64,000 bases of DNA from GWA2-66-18 sp964537395 (GCA_964537395.1 CAZIBN010000009.1:3850-67849); one strand, 5' to 3'; shown: positions 31,961 through 40,954, numbered from the stretch's first letter. Notes: generated from the sequence alone by a model not told the origin. Made by a program: numbers and translations.

Positions 31961-32938
31961 CTAAAAGCGGAAGGCGATGGTGAGGCGGTTGAGGGAGCCG
32001 AGGTCGCCGAAGGGGATCCAGGCGTAGTCGAGGCGCAGCGCGGAGAAGTCGAAGCCCGCGCCGGCGGAGAAACCGACGAAGCCGTCGATGCCGCGCGTGC
32101 GGTTCTGGTCGTAGCCGCCGCGCACGCTGACGATCCAGGGCTTGGCGGAGCCGATCTTCGAGGCGGGGATGCGCCCTTCGACTCCGAGGGAGGCGTAGGG
32201 ATCCTGGTCGACGGGCAGATTGATGTCGAGGCCGGCGTCGAAGGTCGGGGACACGCGCCACAGGCCGCCGGCGCGGATACGCGCCGGGAGCGGATCGGAG
32301 GAGCTTCCAAGCTTGAGGGGCGGCCCGATGTTCTGGATCGAAAGGCCGACGTCGAGCGGGCCGTCGCTGATCTCGGCGACGTGCTTGGCGAGCAGGCCGA
32401 AGTCCACGGCGGCGGTCATGCCGCTGCGGTCGTCGAGCTGGGAGCGGATGATCTTAAGGCCGCCCGCGAGCGAAAGGGGGCCGATCAAGCGGCGCCCGTA
32501 CCAGGCGCCGAGCGCCAGGTCCGACGGCGTGAACTTGCCGGTCGAGTCGCCGAGCGAGTTGTACGCAGTCTGCGCGCCCTGTGACGCGTAGAGCAGGCCG
32601 GCAGCGAAGGCGCCGTCGCGGCCGAGAGGGCGCGCGTAGGCGACCGAACCGGTGTAGGATGACTCGAGCAGGGCGTCGTAGCCCAGGGCGACCTCGCTCG
32701 GAGCCTCGGCCGCGATGCGCGAGAGCGACGCGGGATTGAGGAACACGGCCTCGGCTCCGGCGCCCGCGGCGGCGGAGATGCCGCCCATCGCCGAGGCGCG
32801 CGCGCCGCCCGGCGTCTTCAGGAAAACGGCGCTCGTGGTTCCGGCCGCGCGCGAGGAGAACGCTCCGCTGGGAAAGAGGCCGGCGCGGACGGGGATCGCG
32901 GCGACGGCGAATGCGACGAAAAGGGCTAGACGGGCCAG
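31961..32938 (-). CDS. PorV/PorQ-family outer-membrane beta-barrel protein, apparent CTG start
   Basis: About 325 residues. The coding signal clearly extends upstream of the first ATG (32788): ARLALFVAFAVAAIPVRAG is a signal peptide, followed by GTTSAVFLKTPGGARASAMG, the family's N-terminal strand, and then EAVFLNPASLSRI. No ATG, GTG or TTG lies between the upstream in-frame stop and 32788, so the likely start is the CTG at 32938, 12 codons into the frame and overlapping the end of the preceding gene by 13 nt. The barrel ends in the terminal-Phe motif LTIAFRF. PorV-type proteins assist surface attachment in type IX-like secretion or act as fatty-acid-type porins. Confidence 0.75.
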   Translation of the reverse strand: MARLALFVAFAVAAIPVRAGLFPSGAFSSRAAGTTSAVFLKTPGGARASAMGGISAAAGAGAEAVFLNPASLSRIAAEAPSEVALGYDALLESSYTGSVAYARPLGRDGAFAAGLLYASQGAQTAYNSLGDSTGKFTPSDLALGAWYGRRLIGPLSLAGGLKIIRSQLDDRSGMTAAVDFGLLAKHVAEISDGPLDVGLSIQNIGPPLKLGSSSDPLPARIRAGGLWRVSPTFDAGLDINLPVDQDPYASLGVEGRIPASKIGSAKPWIVSVRGGYDQNRTRGIDGFVGFSAGAGFDFSALRLDYAWIPFGDLGSLNRLTIAFRF

Positions 32939-33789
32939 ACCGGCCCCCGCCGCGGCTTTTCTTCAGGCGGCGGCTCCGGCAACGCCGAAGCAGGCTCCGG
33001 CTCCGCGACCGCAGCCACGGGTTCAGCCTTGACAGGCTCGGGAGCGACGAGCGCGCTCAGATCCATACGGATCGTCTCATCAGGAGACGGCGCGACCTTC
33101 AGCTCCGGAATGGCGTCCGGCGCAGGCGGCGGCAGAACCTCGACGATGGGCTCGGGAGCGGGCTCGGCCGCAACGGGCTCGGGCTCAGGCGCCAGCACCA
33201 CAGGAGCGGGCTCGGGCACCGGCTCCGGCGCCGGGGCCTTCTCGGCCTTGCGGGATTTCTTCGGAGCGGGCTCCGGCTCCGCCGGAGCCGCGGCCTTCAT
33301 GCTTTCGACGGCCTGCGTCAATTCGCCCAAACGGGCGATCAGCGCCTCGTCGCGCGTGGAAACAGAAGCGAGCTCGTCATCGACGCGCTTGGCCAGCGAG
33401 CGCAGGTCCTTGTGAAGATCGGCGAGCTCGACCTTGATGTTTTGAAGATAGACGACGGCAGGGCTGATGCCGCCGGTCGAGTTCGCCATATCCTTGCGGC
33501 GATCAGGCCCGGCGTACTCGCCTTCGGCCTTCGGCTTGGGCTCAGCCTTCGCCTCGGGCTTATCCGTGTGCGAGACGATCCGCGCGGCGGGAGCGTCCTC
33601 AGGGATGTACACCGGACGGATGGCCGCGGGAGCGGAGACTTCCTTATCGGCGCCCTGCTCGCCATCGGTGACATCCGCCGCCTCGGAGGCGACGTGATAC
33701 TGGCCGAGAAGAAAGAAGAAAAGGATCCCGCTGACCAGGAGCCCCGCCGACGAAATGTAGAACCAGCCGTCCGCCCATAATCCCATCAT
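32926..33789 (-). CDS. single-span membrane protein with coiled coil and Pro/Glu/Ala-rich tail
   Basis: 287 residues. A transmembrane helix at about 9-30 (YISSAGLLVSGILFFFLLGQ), a linker with GPDRRKDM, then a coiled coil at about 108-165 (LQNIKVELADLHKDLRSLAK). A long Pro/Glu/Ala/Val-rich tail follows (PEPVPEPAPVVLAPEPEPVA), similar in look to TonB-type spacers that cross the periplasm. No catalytic domain is visible and I do not recognise a family. The downstream PorV-like gene overlaps its stop, so the two may work together at the envelope. Confidence 0.7.
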   Translation of the reverse strand: MMGLWADGWFYISSAGLLVSGILFFFLLGQYHVASEAADVTDGEQGADKEVSAPAAIRPVYIPEDAPAARIVSHTDKPEAKAEPKPKAEGEYAGPDRRKDMANSTGGISPAVVYLQNIKVELADLHKDLRSLAKRVDDELASVSTRDEALIARLGELTQAVESMKAAAPAEPEPAPKKSRKAEKAPAPEPVPEPAPVVLAPEPEPVAAEPAPEPIVEVLPPPAPDAIPELKVAPSPDETIRMDLSALVAPEPVKAEPVAAVAEPEPASALPEPPPEEKPRRGPVWPV

Positions 33790-33859
33790 AAAGGAATGGT
33801 ATCCGTACCGGGGGGGAAAGTCAATCGAAGTAACGCGGTCACGCGGTTATTAGAAGAAG

Positions 33860-33865
33860 TATAAT
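33860..33865 (+). promoter_or_regulatory. consensus TATAAT -10 placing a leaderless start at 33872
   Basis: TATAAT is followed by only 6 nt before the ATG at 33872; no ribosome site. A weak CGGTCA lies 18 nt upstream. The region is divergent, with the coiled-coil gene on the other strand. Confidence 0.5.
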
Positions 33866-33871
33866 ACGCGT

Positions 33872-34555
33872 ATGGTGACGAGCCGGCCGCCGTACCGCCT
33901 CGCCTTTTGCCCGCGCCACGAGGCGGAAAGGACCCTATCCGAGCCCGCCGAGCTCCGCGCGCGCTTCAGCCTCGCGGAACGGGCCGAGCTCGAAGCGTTG
34001 CCGGAGCGCCGCAAGCTCGACCGGGTCGCGGGACGCCTCGCGGCCAAACGCGCGCTCGCCGCGCACTTTCTCGGCGAACACGGCTGGGAAGCGGAGGCCG
34101 CCGAGCTTGAGATCTCCAACGACGACGCCGGACGCCCGCTCCTGACCTTGCCGGAAGGAGCGCCGGCCCCCGCGCCGTCATTCTCGATCTCGCATTGCGC
34201 ACAGGGCGGCGCCGCCGCCGTCGCCGCGCCCGGACGCTTCGTCGGCGTGGATATCGAGACGATCGTCCCGCGCCCGGCCGAGGTCATCGCGTTCGTCGCT
34301 TCGCCCGGCGAGCTCGCGGCGGGCCCGTCCGATCCGGAAGGCCAGGCCCGGCTTTGGACGGGGAAGGAAGCAACTCTGAAACTGCTGGGGCTTGGGCTCG
34401 ACGCGGACGCGCGTGCCGTCCGCCCCGAAGCCGACGGCGTGACTTTGACGGGCGTACCCGCGAAGGCGTGGGCCGACCTCGGCTCGCCGCGAGTACGGCT
34501 GGACTACGACGGCGTGAAAGGCGCGCGCATCGCCGTCGCCTACACGGGAGACTAA
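33872..34555 (+). CDS. Sfp-type 4'-phosphopantetheinyl transferase
   Basis: 227 residues. Diagnostic motifs: GRPLLTLPEGAP with SFSISHCAQGG, GRFVGVDIETIVPRP (Mg-binding Asp and Glu) and RLWTGKEATLKLLGLG (the W/F..KE...K motif). It transfers phosphopantetheine from CoA to acyl or peptidyl carrier proteins. No carrier protein or polyketide genes are in the window; the next gene is an acyl-CoA carboxylase subunit, suggesting a lipid-metabolism context. Confidence 0.9.
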   Translation: MVTSRPPYRLAFCPRHEAERTLSEPAELRARFSLAERAELEALPERRKLDRVAGRLAAKRALAAHFLGEHGWEAEAAELEISNDDAGRPLLTLPEGAPAPAPSFSISHCAQGGAAAVAAPGRFVGVDIETIVPRPAEVIAFVASPGELAAGPSDPEGQARLWTGKEATLKLLGLGLDADARAVRPEADGVTLTGVPAKAWADLGSPRVRLDYDGVKGARIAVAYTGD

Positions 34556-34562
34556 GAACACT

Positions 34563-36170
34563 ATGGCTAAAGAAGCGGTCAAGAATCAGGAAAAGGCGAA
34601 AGCCTCTCCCCGTCCCGTCGCGGCCAGCGTCGTCAAGCTGAGAGCGGCCGTCGAGAAGGCGTCCGCCGGCGGCGGCGCCGTCCGCGTGGAGGCGCAGAAG
34701 TCGCGCGGCAAGTTCACGGCCCGCGAGCGCATCCACTATCTTCTTGATGAGGGGACGTTCCAGGAGCTCGACCTCCTCGTCTCCACGCGCGCGACGGACT
34801 TCGGCCTGAAGGACAAGGACATCCCGGGAGATGGCGTCATCACCGGCTTCGGCCAGATCAACGGCAAGGAAGTTTGTGTGTACGCGCAAGACTTCACGGT
34901 GCTCGGCGGCTCTCTCGGCCTCGCGCACGCAAAAAAAATCGTTAAGGTCATGGACCTCGCTTACGAGAACCGGGTGCCGGTCGTCGGCCTGCTCGATTCC
35001 GGCGGGGCTCGCATCCAGGAAGGCGTGGACAGCCTCGACGGCTACGCCGAGATCTTCCAGAGAAACGTCAAGTGCTCAGGCGTGATCCCCCAGATCTCCG
35101 TGATCCTGGGACCGTGCGCCGGCGGCGCCGTCTATTCGCCCGCGCTGACCGACTACATCTTCATGGTCGAGGGCATCTCGCAGATGTTCGTGACCGGCCC
35201 TGACGTCGTGAAGGCCGCAACGGGCGAAGAGGTGACATTCGACGGCCTCGGCGGCGCGGATGCTCATAGCGCAAAATCGGGCGTCTGCCACTTCGTCGCG
35301 AAGTCCGAGCCCGACTGCTTCCGCCAGGTGCGCGAGCTGCTCAGCTATCTACCGCAGAACCGCTGGGAGAAGGCGCCGCGCGTGGCGAACCCTGATCCGA
35401 TCCGAAGATCAGTTCCGCTTCTTGAAAAAATGTGCGACCTCGACCCGCGCAAATCCTACCGCGTCCACCACATCATCTGGCAGATCGCCGACGAGCACAA
35501 GTTCTTCGAGGTCCAGGCCGCGTACGCGAAGAACATGGTCACCGGCTTCTGCCGCATGGGCGGAGAGGTCGTCGGCGTGATCGCCAACAATCCGGCGCAC
35601 GTCGCGGGCGCGCTCGACATCAACGCCTCCGACAAGGCCGCGCGCTTCATCCGCTTCCTCAACTGCTTCAACATCCCGGTGCTGACCTTGGTCGACGTGC
35701 CCGGCTACTGGCCCGGCGTCACGCAGGAGCACGGCGGCATCATCCGTCACGGCGCGAAGATCCTGTTCGCCTACGCCGAGGCGACGGTCCCGAAGATCAC
35801 CGTCATCCTGAGAAAGGCGTACGGCGGCGCCTACATCGCGATGAGCTCCAAGCACATGAAGGGGGACTTCAACTTCGCCCTGCCCTGCGCCGAGATCGCG
35901 GTCATGGGCCCGGCAGGAGCCATCGAGATCCTCTACTCGCGCGACATCGCCGCCTGCAAGACCGACGCCGACAAGGCGGCCCTGCGCGCGAAGCTCACCG
36001 CCGAATACGCGGCCAAGTTCGCCTCCCCGTACCAAACGGCGTCGACCGGCTCCATCGACGAGGTCATCGAGCCCTCGCTGATGCGCTACAAGATCGTGCG
36101 CGCCCTGCGTTTCCTTAAGGACAAAAGGGTGCCCGGAACCCACGAGAACCGCGGCAACATCCCTTTATGA
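34563..36170 (+). CDS. pccB: acyl-CoA (propionyl-CoA type) carboxylase beta subunit
   Basis: 535 residues, typical carboxyltransferase length. Both crotonase-like halves are present: GLLDSGGARIQEGVDSLDGY, ILGPCAGGAVYSPALTDYIF and TGEEVTFDGLGGADAHS; then FIRFLNCFNIPVLTLVDVPG, HGAKILFAYAEATVPKITVI and RKAYGGAYIAMSSKHM. It transfers carboxyl groups from biotin to propionyl- or acetyl-CoA, or works in a decarboxylase complex. No biotin carboxylase or BCCP gene is adjacent, so the partners are elsewhere. Confidence 0.93.
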   Translation: MAKEAVKNQEKAKASPRPVAASVVKLRAAVEKASAGGGAVRVEAQKSRGKFTARERIHYLLDEGTFQELDLLVSTRATDFGLKDKDIPGDGVITGFGQINGKEVCVYAQDFTVLGGSLGLAHAKKIVKVMDLAYENRVPVVGLLDSGGARIQEGVDSLDGYAEIFQRNVKCSGVIPQISVILGPCAGGAVYSPALTDYIFMVEGISQMFVTGPDVVKAATGEEVTFDGLGGADAHSAKSGVCHFVAKSEPDCFRQVRELLSYLPQNRWEKAPRVANPDPIRRSVPLLEKMCDLDPRKSYRVHHIIWQIADEHKFFEVQAAYAKNMVTGFCRMGGEVVGVIANNPAHVAGALDINASDKAARFIRFLNCFNIPVLTLVDVPGYWPGVTQEHGGIIRHGAKILFAYAEATVPKITVILRKAYGGAYIAMSSKHMKGDFNFALPCAEIAVMGPAGAIEILYSRDIAACKTDADKAALRAKLTAEYAAKFASPYQTASTGSIDEVIEPSLMRYKIVRALRFLKDKRVPGTHENRGNIPL

Positions 36171-36176
36171 ATGTGC

Positions 36177-36182
36177 TAGACT
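36177..36182 (+). promoter_or_regulatory. -10-like hexamer before the response regulator
   Basis: TAGACT lies 7 nt before the GTG start at 36190, with no ribosome site; similar geometry to other starts in this window. No clear -35. Confidence 0.3.
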
Positions 36183-36189
36183 TCGCGCG

Positions 36190-36876
36190 GTGATCAAGGC
36201 GCAGATTCTCGTCGTCGAGGACCAGGCCGCCACGGCCGACCTCATTCTCGAGGTGCTCAAGGGCGAGGGCTATGAAGCCCAGACCGTCGACACTTTGGCG
36301 AAGGCACGCGCGCGCATAAAGAAGCAGCCGCCCGAGCTCCTGCTCCTCGACCGCAACCTCCCCGACGGCGACGGCGTCGACCTTTTGGCCGAGATCCGTG
36401 AGGACGAGAAGCTCGGGACCCTGCCTGTCATCATCCTGACCGCGAAGAAGGACGTGGCCGACAAGATCGCCGGCCTGCGCGTCGGCGCCGACGACTACAT
36501 CGCCAAGCCCTTCAACACCGAGGAGCTCGTCGCGCGCGTCGCCGCGATCCTGCGCCGCGCCGGCAAGGGCGAGGAGCCGACCACGGTCGAGGCCGGCGGC
36601 GTCAAGCTCGACCGCGCCTCGCGCAAGGTCCACATCGGCGACAAGGAGATCCCGCTCTCCGCCAAGGAGTTCGACCTGCTCTGGTTCCTCGTCTACCGCA
36701 AGGGCCGCGTGCTGACGCGCGACTTCCTGCTGCAGCACGTCTGGGGCTACGACTCGGGCATCGACCTGACGACGAAGGTCATCGACGTGACGCTCTCCCA
36801 TCTGCGCAACAAGATCGGCGCGGTGGCCGACAAGATCGTCGCCGTCCGCGGCTTCGGCTACCGCTTCGACGCGTAA
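36190..36876 (+). CDS. OmpR/PhoB-family response regulator without adjacent kinase
   Basis: 228 residues, GTG start. Receiver domain 1-120: acidic pair in ILVVEDQ, phosphoacceptor Asp in LLLLDRNLPDGDGVDLL, conserved Lys in YIAKPFNTEEL. Winged helix 130-228: IPLSAKEFDLLWFLVYRKGR, VLTRDFLLQHVWGYDSGI and VDVTLSHLRNKIG. DNA-binding regulator; no histidine kinase is in the neighbourhood, so its partner must be encoded elsewhere. The gap to prfC is 15 nt. Confidence 0.94.
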   Translation: MIKAQILVVEDQAATADLILEVLKGEGYEAQTVDTLAKARARIKKQPPELLLLDRNLPDGDGVDLLAEIREDEKLGTLPVIILTAKKDVADKIAGLRVGADDYIAKPFNTEELVARVAAILRRAGKGEEPTTVEAGGVKLDRASRKVHIGDKEIPLSAKEFDLLWFLVYRKGRVLTRDFLLQHVWGYDSGIDLTTKVIDVTLSHLRNKIGAVADKIVAVRGFGYRFDA

Positions 36877-36891
36877 GCGCCGACGCCCTTT

Positions 36892-38493
36892 ATGGCCGAC
36901 ATCAAGTCCGAGGTCTCCCGGCGCCGCACCTTCGCGATCATCTCGCACCCCGACGCGGGTAAAACGACATTAACTGAAAAGTTATTGCTCTATGGCGGGG
37001 CGCTGCAACTTGCCGGTTCCGTCACGGCGCGTAAAAACCAAAGCTCGTCCGCATCAGATTGGATGGAGCTCGAACGCAAACGCGGCATCTCCGTAAGCTC
37101 CACTGTTTTACAGTTCGACTATGAGGGCCACCGGATCAATCTGCTCGATACCCCGGGCCACAAGGATTTTTCCGAAGACACCTACCGCGTGCTGACCGCG
37201 GTCGACGCGGCCGTCATGGTCATCGACGCCGGCAAGGGCATCGAGCCGCAGACCTTGAAGCTGTTTGAGGTTTGCCGTTTGCGCGGGATCCCGATCCTGA
37301 CGTTCATGAACAAGCTCGACCGGGAGACGCGCGACCTGCTCGAGTTGCTCGACGAGCTCGAGAACATGCTCCAGCTCCATCCCTATCCCGTCAACTGGCC
37401 CATGGGCGTGGGGCAGCGCTTCAAGGGCGTCTACGACCGCACTACGAAGCAGGCGCACATGTTCGAGCGCACCGTGCGCGGTGCGTACAAAGCGCCCGTC
37501 GAGGTCGCCGGCATCGACGATCCCACCGTCAAGGAAGCGCTGGATGAGGACTCCTACCATCATTTCAAAGAGCAGGTCCATCTGCTCGATGCCGCGGGCG
37601 CAGGCTTCGACGCGACCGACGCGCTGACGGGGGGGACGACTCCCGTGTACTTCGGCTCCGCCGTCAACAATTTCGGCGTGCAGATGCTGCTCGATGCTCT
37701 CCTCAAGCACGCGCCGCCACCCTCGCCTCGCGCCTCGACCGCGGGCGTCATCCAGCCCGATAATGAGTCCTTTTCCGGTTTCGTCTTCAAGATCCAGGGC
37801 AACATGGATCCCAAGCACCGCGACCGCGTTGCGTTCGTCCGGGTGGTGTCGGGGAAATTCACCCGTGATCTGACGGTTACTCATAGCCGGACGGGGAAGT
37901 CGTACCGTTTAGCGAACGCCCACAAGATCTTCGGCCGTGATCGTGAGATCATCGAGGAGGCGTACGCGGGCGACGTGATCGGCCTCGTCGGCTACTCCGA
38001 CTTCGGCATCGGCGACACGCTCTCCGAAGACCCCAAGGTCGTCTTCGACGAGATCCCGCGCTTCGCCCCCGAGTGCTTCGCGCGCATCAGCAACCCCAAC
38101 CCCTCCAAGTACAAGCCGTTCGCGAAGGGCCTCGAGCAGCTCCTGCGCGAGGGCGTCGTGCGCGCCTTGGTCCCGCGCGACATGGGCGACGCCAAGGCCA
38201 CCTTGCTCGCCGCCGTCGGCCCGCTCCAGTTCGAGGTGGCGCAGTTCCGCCTTCAGTCCGAATATGGAGTGGAATCCCGTCTCGAAGCGATGCCCTGGAC
38301 GCTCGCGAGATGGGTCGGGCCGAACACCAAGCCCGGCGCCGTGGACGCGGTCGCCCTGCCGATGCAGTCCGCGCGCGTCAAGGACGAGGAGGGCAACGAG
38401 ATGATCCTGTTCCCGACGCCCTGGTCCCTGCAGTACCTCTCGGAGAAGCACCCCGAGATCGAGCTGCTACGCCTTCCGCCCGCGAAGCGCTGA
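36892..38493 (+). CDS. prfC: peptide chain release factor 3
   Basis: 533 residues. Translational GTPase: ISHPDAGKTTLTEKLLLYGG (G1), RGISVSSTVLQF (G2), LLDTPGHKDFSEDTYR (G3) and FMNKLDRETRD (G4). The RF3-specific stretches SVTARKNQSSSASDWMELE and PYPVNWPMGVGQRFKGVYDR separate it from EF-G. It recycles RF1/RF2 after termination. Confidence 0.97.
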   Translation: MADIKSEVSRRRTFAIISHPDAGKTTLTEKLLLYGGALQLAGSVTARKNQSSSASDWMELERKRGISVSSTVLQFDYEGHRINLLDTPGHKDFSEDTYRVLTAVDAAVMVIDAGKGIEPQTLKLFEVCRLRGIPILTFMNKLDRETRDLLELLDELENMLQLHPYPVNWPMGVGQRFKGVYDRTTKQAHMFERTVRGAYKAPVEVAGIDDPTVKEALDEDSYHHFKEQVHLLDAAGAGFDATDALTGGTTPVYFGSAVNNFGVQMLLDALLKHAPPPSPRASTAGVIQPDNESFSGFVFKIQGNMDPKHRDRVAFVRVVSGKFTRDLTVTHSRTGKSYRLANAHKIFGRDREIIEEAYAGDVIGLVGYSDFGIGDTLSEDPKVVFDEIPRFAPECFARISNPNPSKYKPFAKGLEQLLREGVVRALVPRDMGDAKATLLAAVGPLQFEVAQFRLQSEYGVESRLEAMPWTLARWVGPNTKPGAVDAVALPMQSARVKDEEGNEMILFPTPWSLQYLSEKHPEIELLRLPPAKR

Positions 38494-38559
38494 GCTGTTT
38501 CCGGAAACAGCTCCCAACGCTTGTGCCGTTCAAGGCACGATCGCTCGTCCCGGGACGAG
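38492..38559. terminator. consecutive palindromes at the prfC/DUF192 convergent junction
   Basis: Three dyads occur in 68 nt: a perfect loop-free 22-mer centred on CCGG at 38492-38513 (GAGCTGTTTCC and its complement), GTGCC/GGCAC at 38523-38538, and a perfect 16-mer CTCGTCCCGGGACGAG at 38544-38559. No T tract follows, so factor-dependent or bidirectional termination is the simplest reading. Confidence 0.55.
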
Positions 38560-38599
38560 TGATTATCCTCGAGAATAGATCAAAGGATCGGGGCCGAGA

Positions 38600-39088
38600 T
38601 CACTTGTTCGGGATCGCAGCGGTGAAGCGAAGCTGATCGCCGGCCTTGAGCTTGCGCCGCGAGGCCTCGCCCGAGGCGAGCTCGAGCACGAACTGGCCCT
38701 GGCCGGACGCCGTCACGATCTTGTCGTCGGGGGTGTCCACCGTCGACTCCTTGAGCTTCTCGCGGATCACGGTGATCTTCTTGTCCGGCCCGATCCACAG
38801 GATGTCGAGGGGGACCAAGGTGTTCTTCATCCAGAAGCCGAGCTGCATATCCTGGGGGAAGACGAACAGCATGCCGTAGGTGCGGGGCATCTTGGTCACG
38901 CACATGAGGCCGACCTCGCGCGACATCGGAGTGTCCACGAGGTCGATCTTGATCGTTTTGCCGTCGGGGAAGGTCAAGGTCGTCTTCTTGGCGGCGGGGA
39001 CGGTCTGCGGCTGGCAGTTCCCGGCGGGCACGGAGACCTGGGCGTAAGCGGCCGGCGTCATAACGAGCAGCAGCAGCAGGGCTTTCAT
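38600..39088 (-). CDS. secreted DUF192-family protein
   Basis: 162 residues from the ATG at 39088, preceded by GGAGAAAA. Signal peptide about 1-16. DUF192 hallmarks: TPMSREVGLMCVTKMPRTYG, MLFVFPQDMQLGFWMKNTLV, PLDILWIGPDKKI and FVLELASGEASRRKLKAGD. Biochemical role unknown; homologues are small periplasmic or archaeal proteins. It overlaps the glycosidase-like gene by ATGA, so the pair is co-translated. Confidence 0.92.
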   Translation of the reverse strand: MKALLLLLVMTPAAYAQVSVPAGNCQPQTVPAAKKTTLTFPDGKTIKIDLVDTPMSREVGLMCVTKMPRTYGMLFVFPQDMQLGFWMKNTLVPLDILWIGPDKKITVIREKLKESTVDTPDDKIVTASGQGQFVLELASGEASRRKLKAGDQLRFTAAIPNK

Positions 39089-40632
39089 CGCTTTTTCTCC
39101 GGATCCGGCTGTGATTTGACAAAACGGGATATTTTCCGAGCCTCGTCGGCCCAGCCGCGCGTGCCCCACGGTCCGAGACGGCCCCAGATCAGCCTCGCCA
39201 TGTCGTGATAGAAAACGCCTTGTGCGGGGCCGTCGCCATAAACGTCCGAAACGGCGACCTTCATGCGCCGGCCGAACTCGCCGGGACCGGCTTCGTCTTT
39301 TTGGTGCAGACCCCAGTCAAAGATATTTCCGGGAAGAAGCTGAACGTCATTCGTCTTCACATACTCGTTCCAGCTCTTCATCATCGCGGCGTACTGCGGC
39401 TTGTCGGCCTCGTAGAACATGAGGGCGTCGATGTCCACGCCCGCATCGTTCATCATAACCGGATCCTGGCCGTGGTGCCAGCCCTTCTCCCAGGTGAGCG
39501 TGAACGCCCACAGCGGCTTGCCGCCAAGGCGCGCCTTGATCTCCTTGACGATCAGCGCGACGCGGCGCGCGCGCCACCACTCCCAGGCCTCGACGAAGTC
39601 CATGTCGCGGCGCATGATCTTCTTGCGCGCGAGCCAGGTCATGCGCTCATCACGCGTCAGCTTGCGCCACTCGGGGGGGACGAAGACACCCGGCATCTCG
39701 GCGACGAAGTCATCGACGAGCTCATAGCCCCCGAGCGCGTTGCGGATGTAGTCGAGCCCGACCCAGTCCACGTTCGGATCGTCGGCGAACGGTTTCAGGA
39801 ACGCGGCCACGTCGGCAACGCGCTTCTGGTCGCGAATGGAGATGGCGCGGGTGACGACAGGCTGGCCGTCCTTGATCTCAAGCCCATACTCGTAGCCCGG
39901 CAAGGCCTGCTTGGACATCGTCAGCGAGACCATCGCGTACACGCCGAACTGGAGGCCGCGCTTTTTGCATTCCTCGGCCACCTTCGGGATCATAGAAAGG
40001 TTGGTCTTCATCCAGATCTCGTCCTTGCCCAGACCCGGCGTCTGCCCGCCGAGCATCCAGAACGCGTCGGCGCCGACGTACTTCGCCCAGTCGAGCAGGC
40101 CGCGCCAGTCCGTCATGGCTCCATCGGGGCCTTTGATCTTCATCGACGCCAGCGGCATCACGCTTTCGAGCGTGGCCACGACGAAGCCCTTCGGCATCGG
40201 CGTCGGCGTCCGCCGGGTGATCCTGAAGGGGGCGATCTGCACGCGCGCCGCGAGATCCGGGCGTCCGACGAGCGCGGGCCGGTACGTGCCCGGCGGCGCG
40301 TTCCACGGCACCGGCCAGCGCGCCGTCCAAAGCCCCGGCGCCACGCGCAGGGTCTGCATCTCACGGATGCCGGCGATCGTCGTCAAGGTCTCGGTGCCGC
40401 GCATGACCACGAAGCGCGGGGGGAGGGCGCGGAAGGACTCGTCCAGGGACGGGTCGCCGGAAACGAGGGACAGCTCGACTATATCGTAATGGAGGTGCTC
40501 GAGCTTCGACGCGGACAGGCGCAGCTCGCGGCTCTTTGCGCGCACGGTCCACAGAGAGAAGACCGCGGCATAAAGGACGGCGACGGCCCCGAGCAAAGCC
40601 AGCCCCTGCCGATGTTTTTTGGTGAGCCGCAT
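39085..40632 (-). CDS. membrane-anchored TIM-barrel glycosidase-like protein
   Basis: 515 residues. N-terminal anchor helix about 11-30; beta-rich segment to about 145; then a TIM-barrel-like domain with LLDWAKYVGADAFWMLGGQT, CKKRGLQFGVYAMVSLTMSK, VDWVGLDYIRNALGGYELVD, KPLWAFTLTWEKGWHHGQDP and VDIDALMFYEADKPQYAAMM. Asp and Glu residues at strand ends resemble uncharacterised GHL/DUF4015-type glycosidases. The substrate is unknown; the anchored position suggests an envelope or imported glycan. Starts 88 nt from the divergent RAM gene. Confidence 0.68.
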   Translation of the reverse strand: MRLTKKHRQGLALLGAVAVLYAAVFSLWTVRAKSRELRLSASKLEHLHYDIVELSLVSGDPSLDESFRALPPRFVVMRGTETLTTIAGIREMQTLRVAPGLWTARWPVPWNAPPGTYRPALVGRPDLAARVQIAPFRITRRTPTPMPKGFVVATLESVMPLASMKIKGPDGAMTDWRGLLDWAKYVGADAFWMLGGQTPGLGKDEIWMKTNLSMIPKVAEECKKRGLQFGVYAMVSLTMSKQALPGYEYGLEIKDGQPVVTRAISIRDQKRVADVAAFLKPFADDPNVDWVGLDYIRNALGGYELVDDFVAEMPGVFVPPEWRKLTRDERMTWLARKKIMRRDMDFVEAWEWWRARRVALIVKEIKARLGGKPLWAFTLTWEKGWHHGQDPVMMNDAGVDIDALMFYEADKPQYAAMMKSWNEYVKTNDVQLLPGNIFDWGLHQKDEAGPGEFGRRMKVAVSDVYGDGPAQGVFYHDMARLIWGRLGPWGTRGWADEARKISRFVKSQPDPEKKR

Positions 40633-40679
40633 GAGGGGGAGATTCTACTTGAAACGCCGTCGTTTCCGGTAAATTTTGA

Positions 40680-40685
40680 TATACT
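40680..40685 (+). promoter_or_regulatory. -10-like TATACT upstream of the peptide-uptake cluster
   Basis: TATACT lies 35 nt before the RAM gene ATG, which has its own GAGGGAGG ribosome site. The spacing to the nearest TTGAAA (40649-40654) is 25 nt, too long for a standard promoter. Confidence 0.3.
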
Positions 40686-40720
40686 TCGAACCGACGGCCG
40701 ATCGATGAGGGAGGCGCTCA

Positions 40721-40954
40721 ATGGTGACCGGACTGGTGCTGGTGCGTTTGATGGCGGGCAAGGAAAAGGTCGCGCTGACCCGTATTAAAGAGATCAAAGG
40801 CGTTTCGCACGTCACCGCCGTGTTCGGGCGCTGGGACCTCGTGCTCGACATCGAGACCGAGGACGTCGGCACCCTCTCCAACGTCGTCGTGCGCGACATC
40901 CGAGCCACCCCCGGCGTGCTCTCCACCGAGAGCCTCGTCACGACCTCCATCTAG
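40721..40954 (+). CDS. free-standing Lrp/AsnC ligand-binding (RAM) domain
   Basis: 77 residues, entirely a RAM domain: TGLVLVRLMAGKEKVALTRI, KEIKGVSHVTAVFGRWDLVL and VVRDIRATPGVLSTESLVTT. The N-terminal DNA-binding half of Lrp/AsnC is absent. Such stand-alone modules bind amino acids and may tune transporters or Lrp oligomers. GAGGGAGG ribosome site. The stop codon is followed immediately by the OppD start, which ties it to peptide uptake. Confidence 0.85.
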   Translation: MVTGLVLVRLMAGKEKVALTRIKEIKGVSHVTAVFGRWDLVLDIETEDVGTLSNVVVRDIRATPGVLSTESLVTTSI

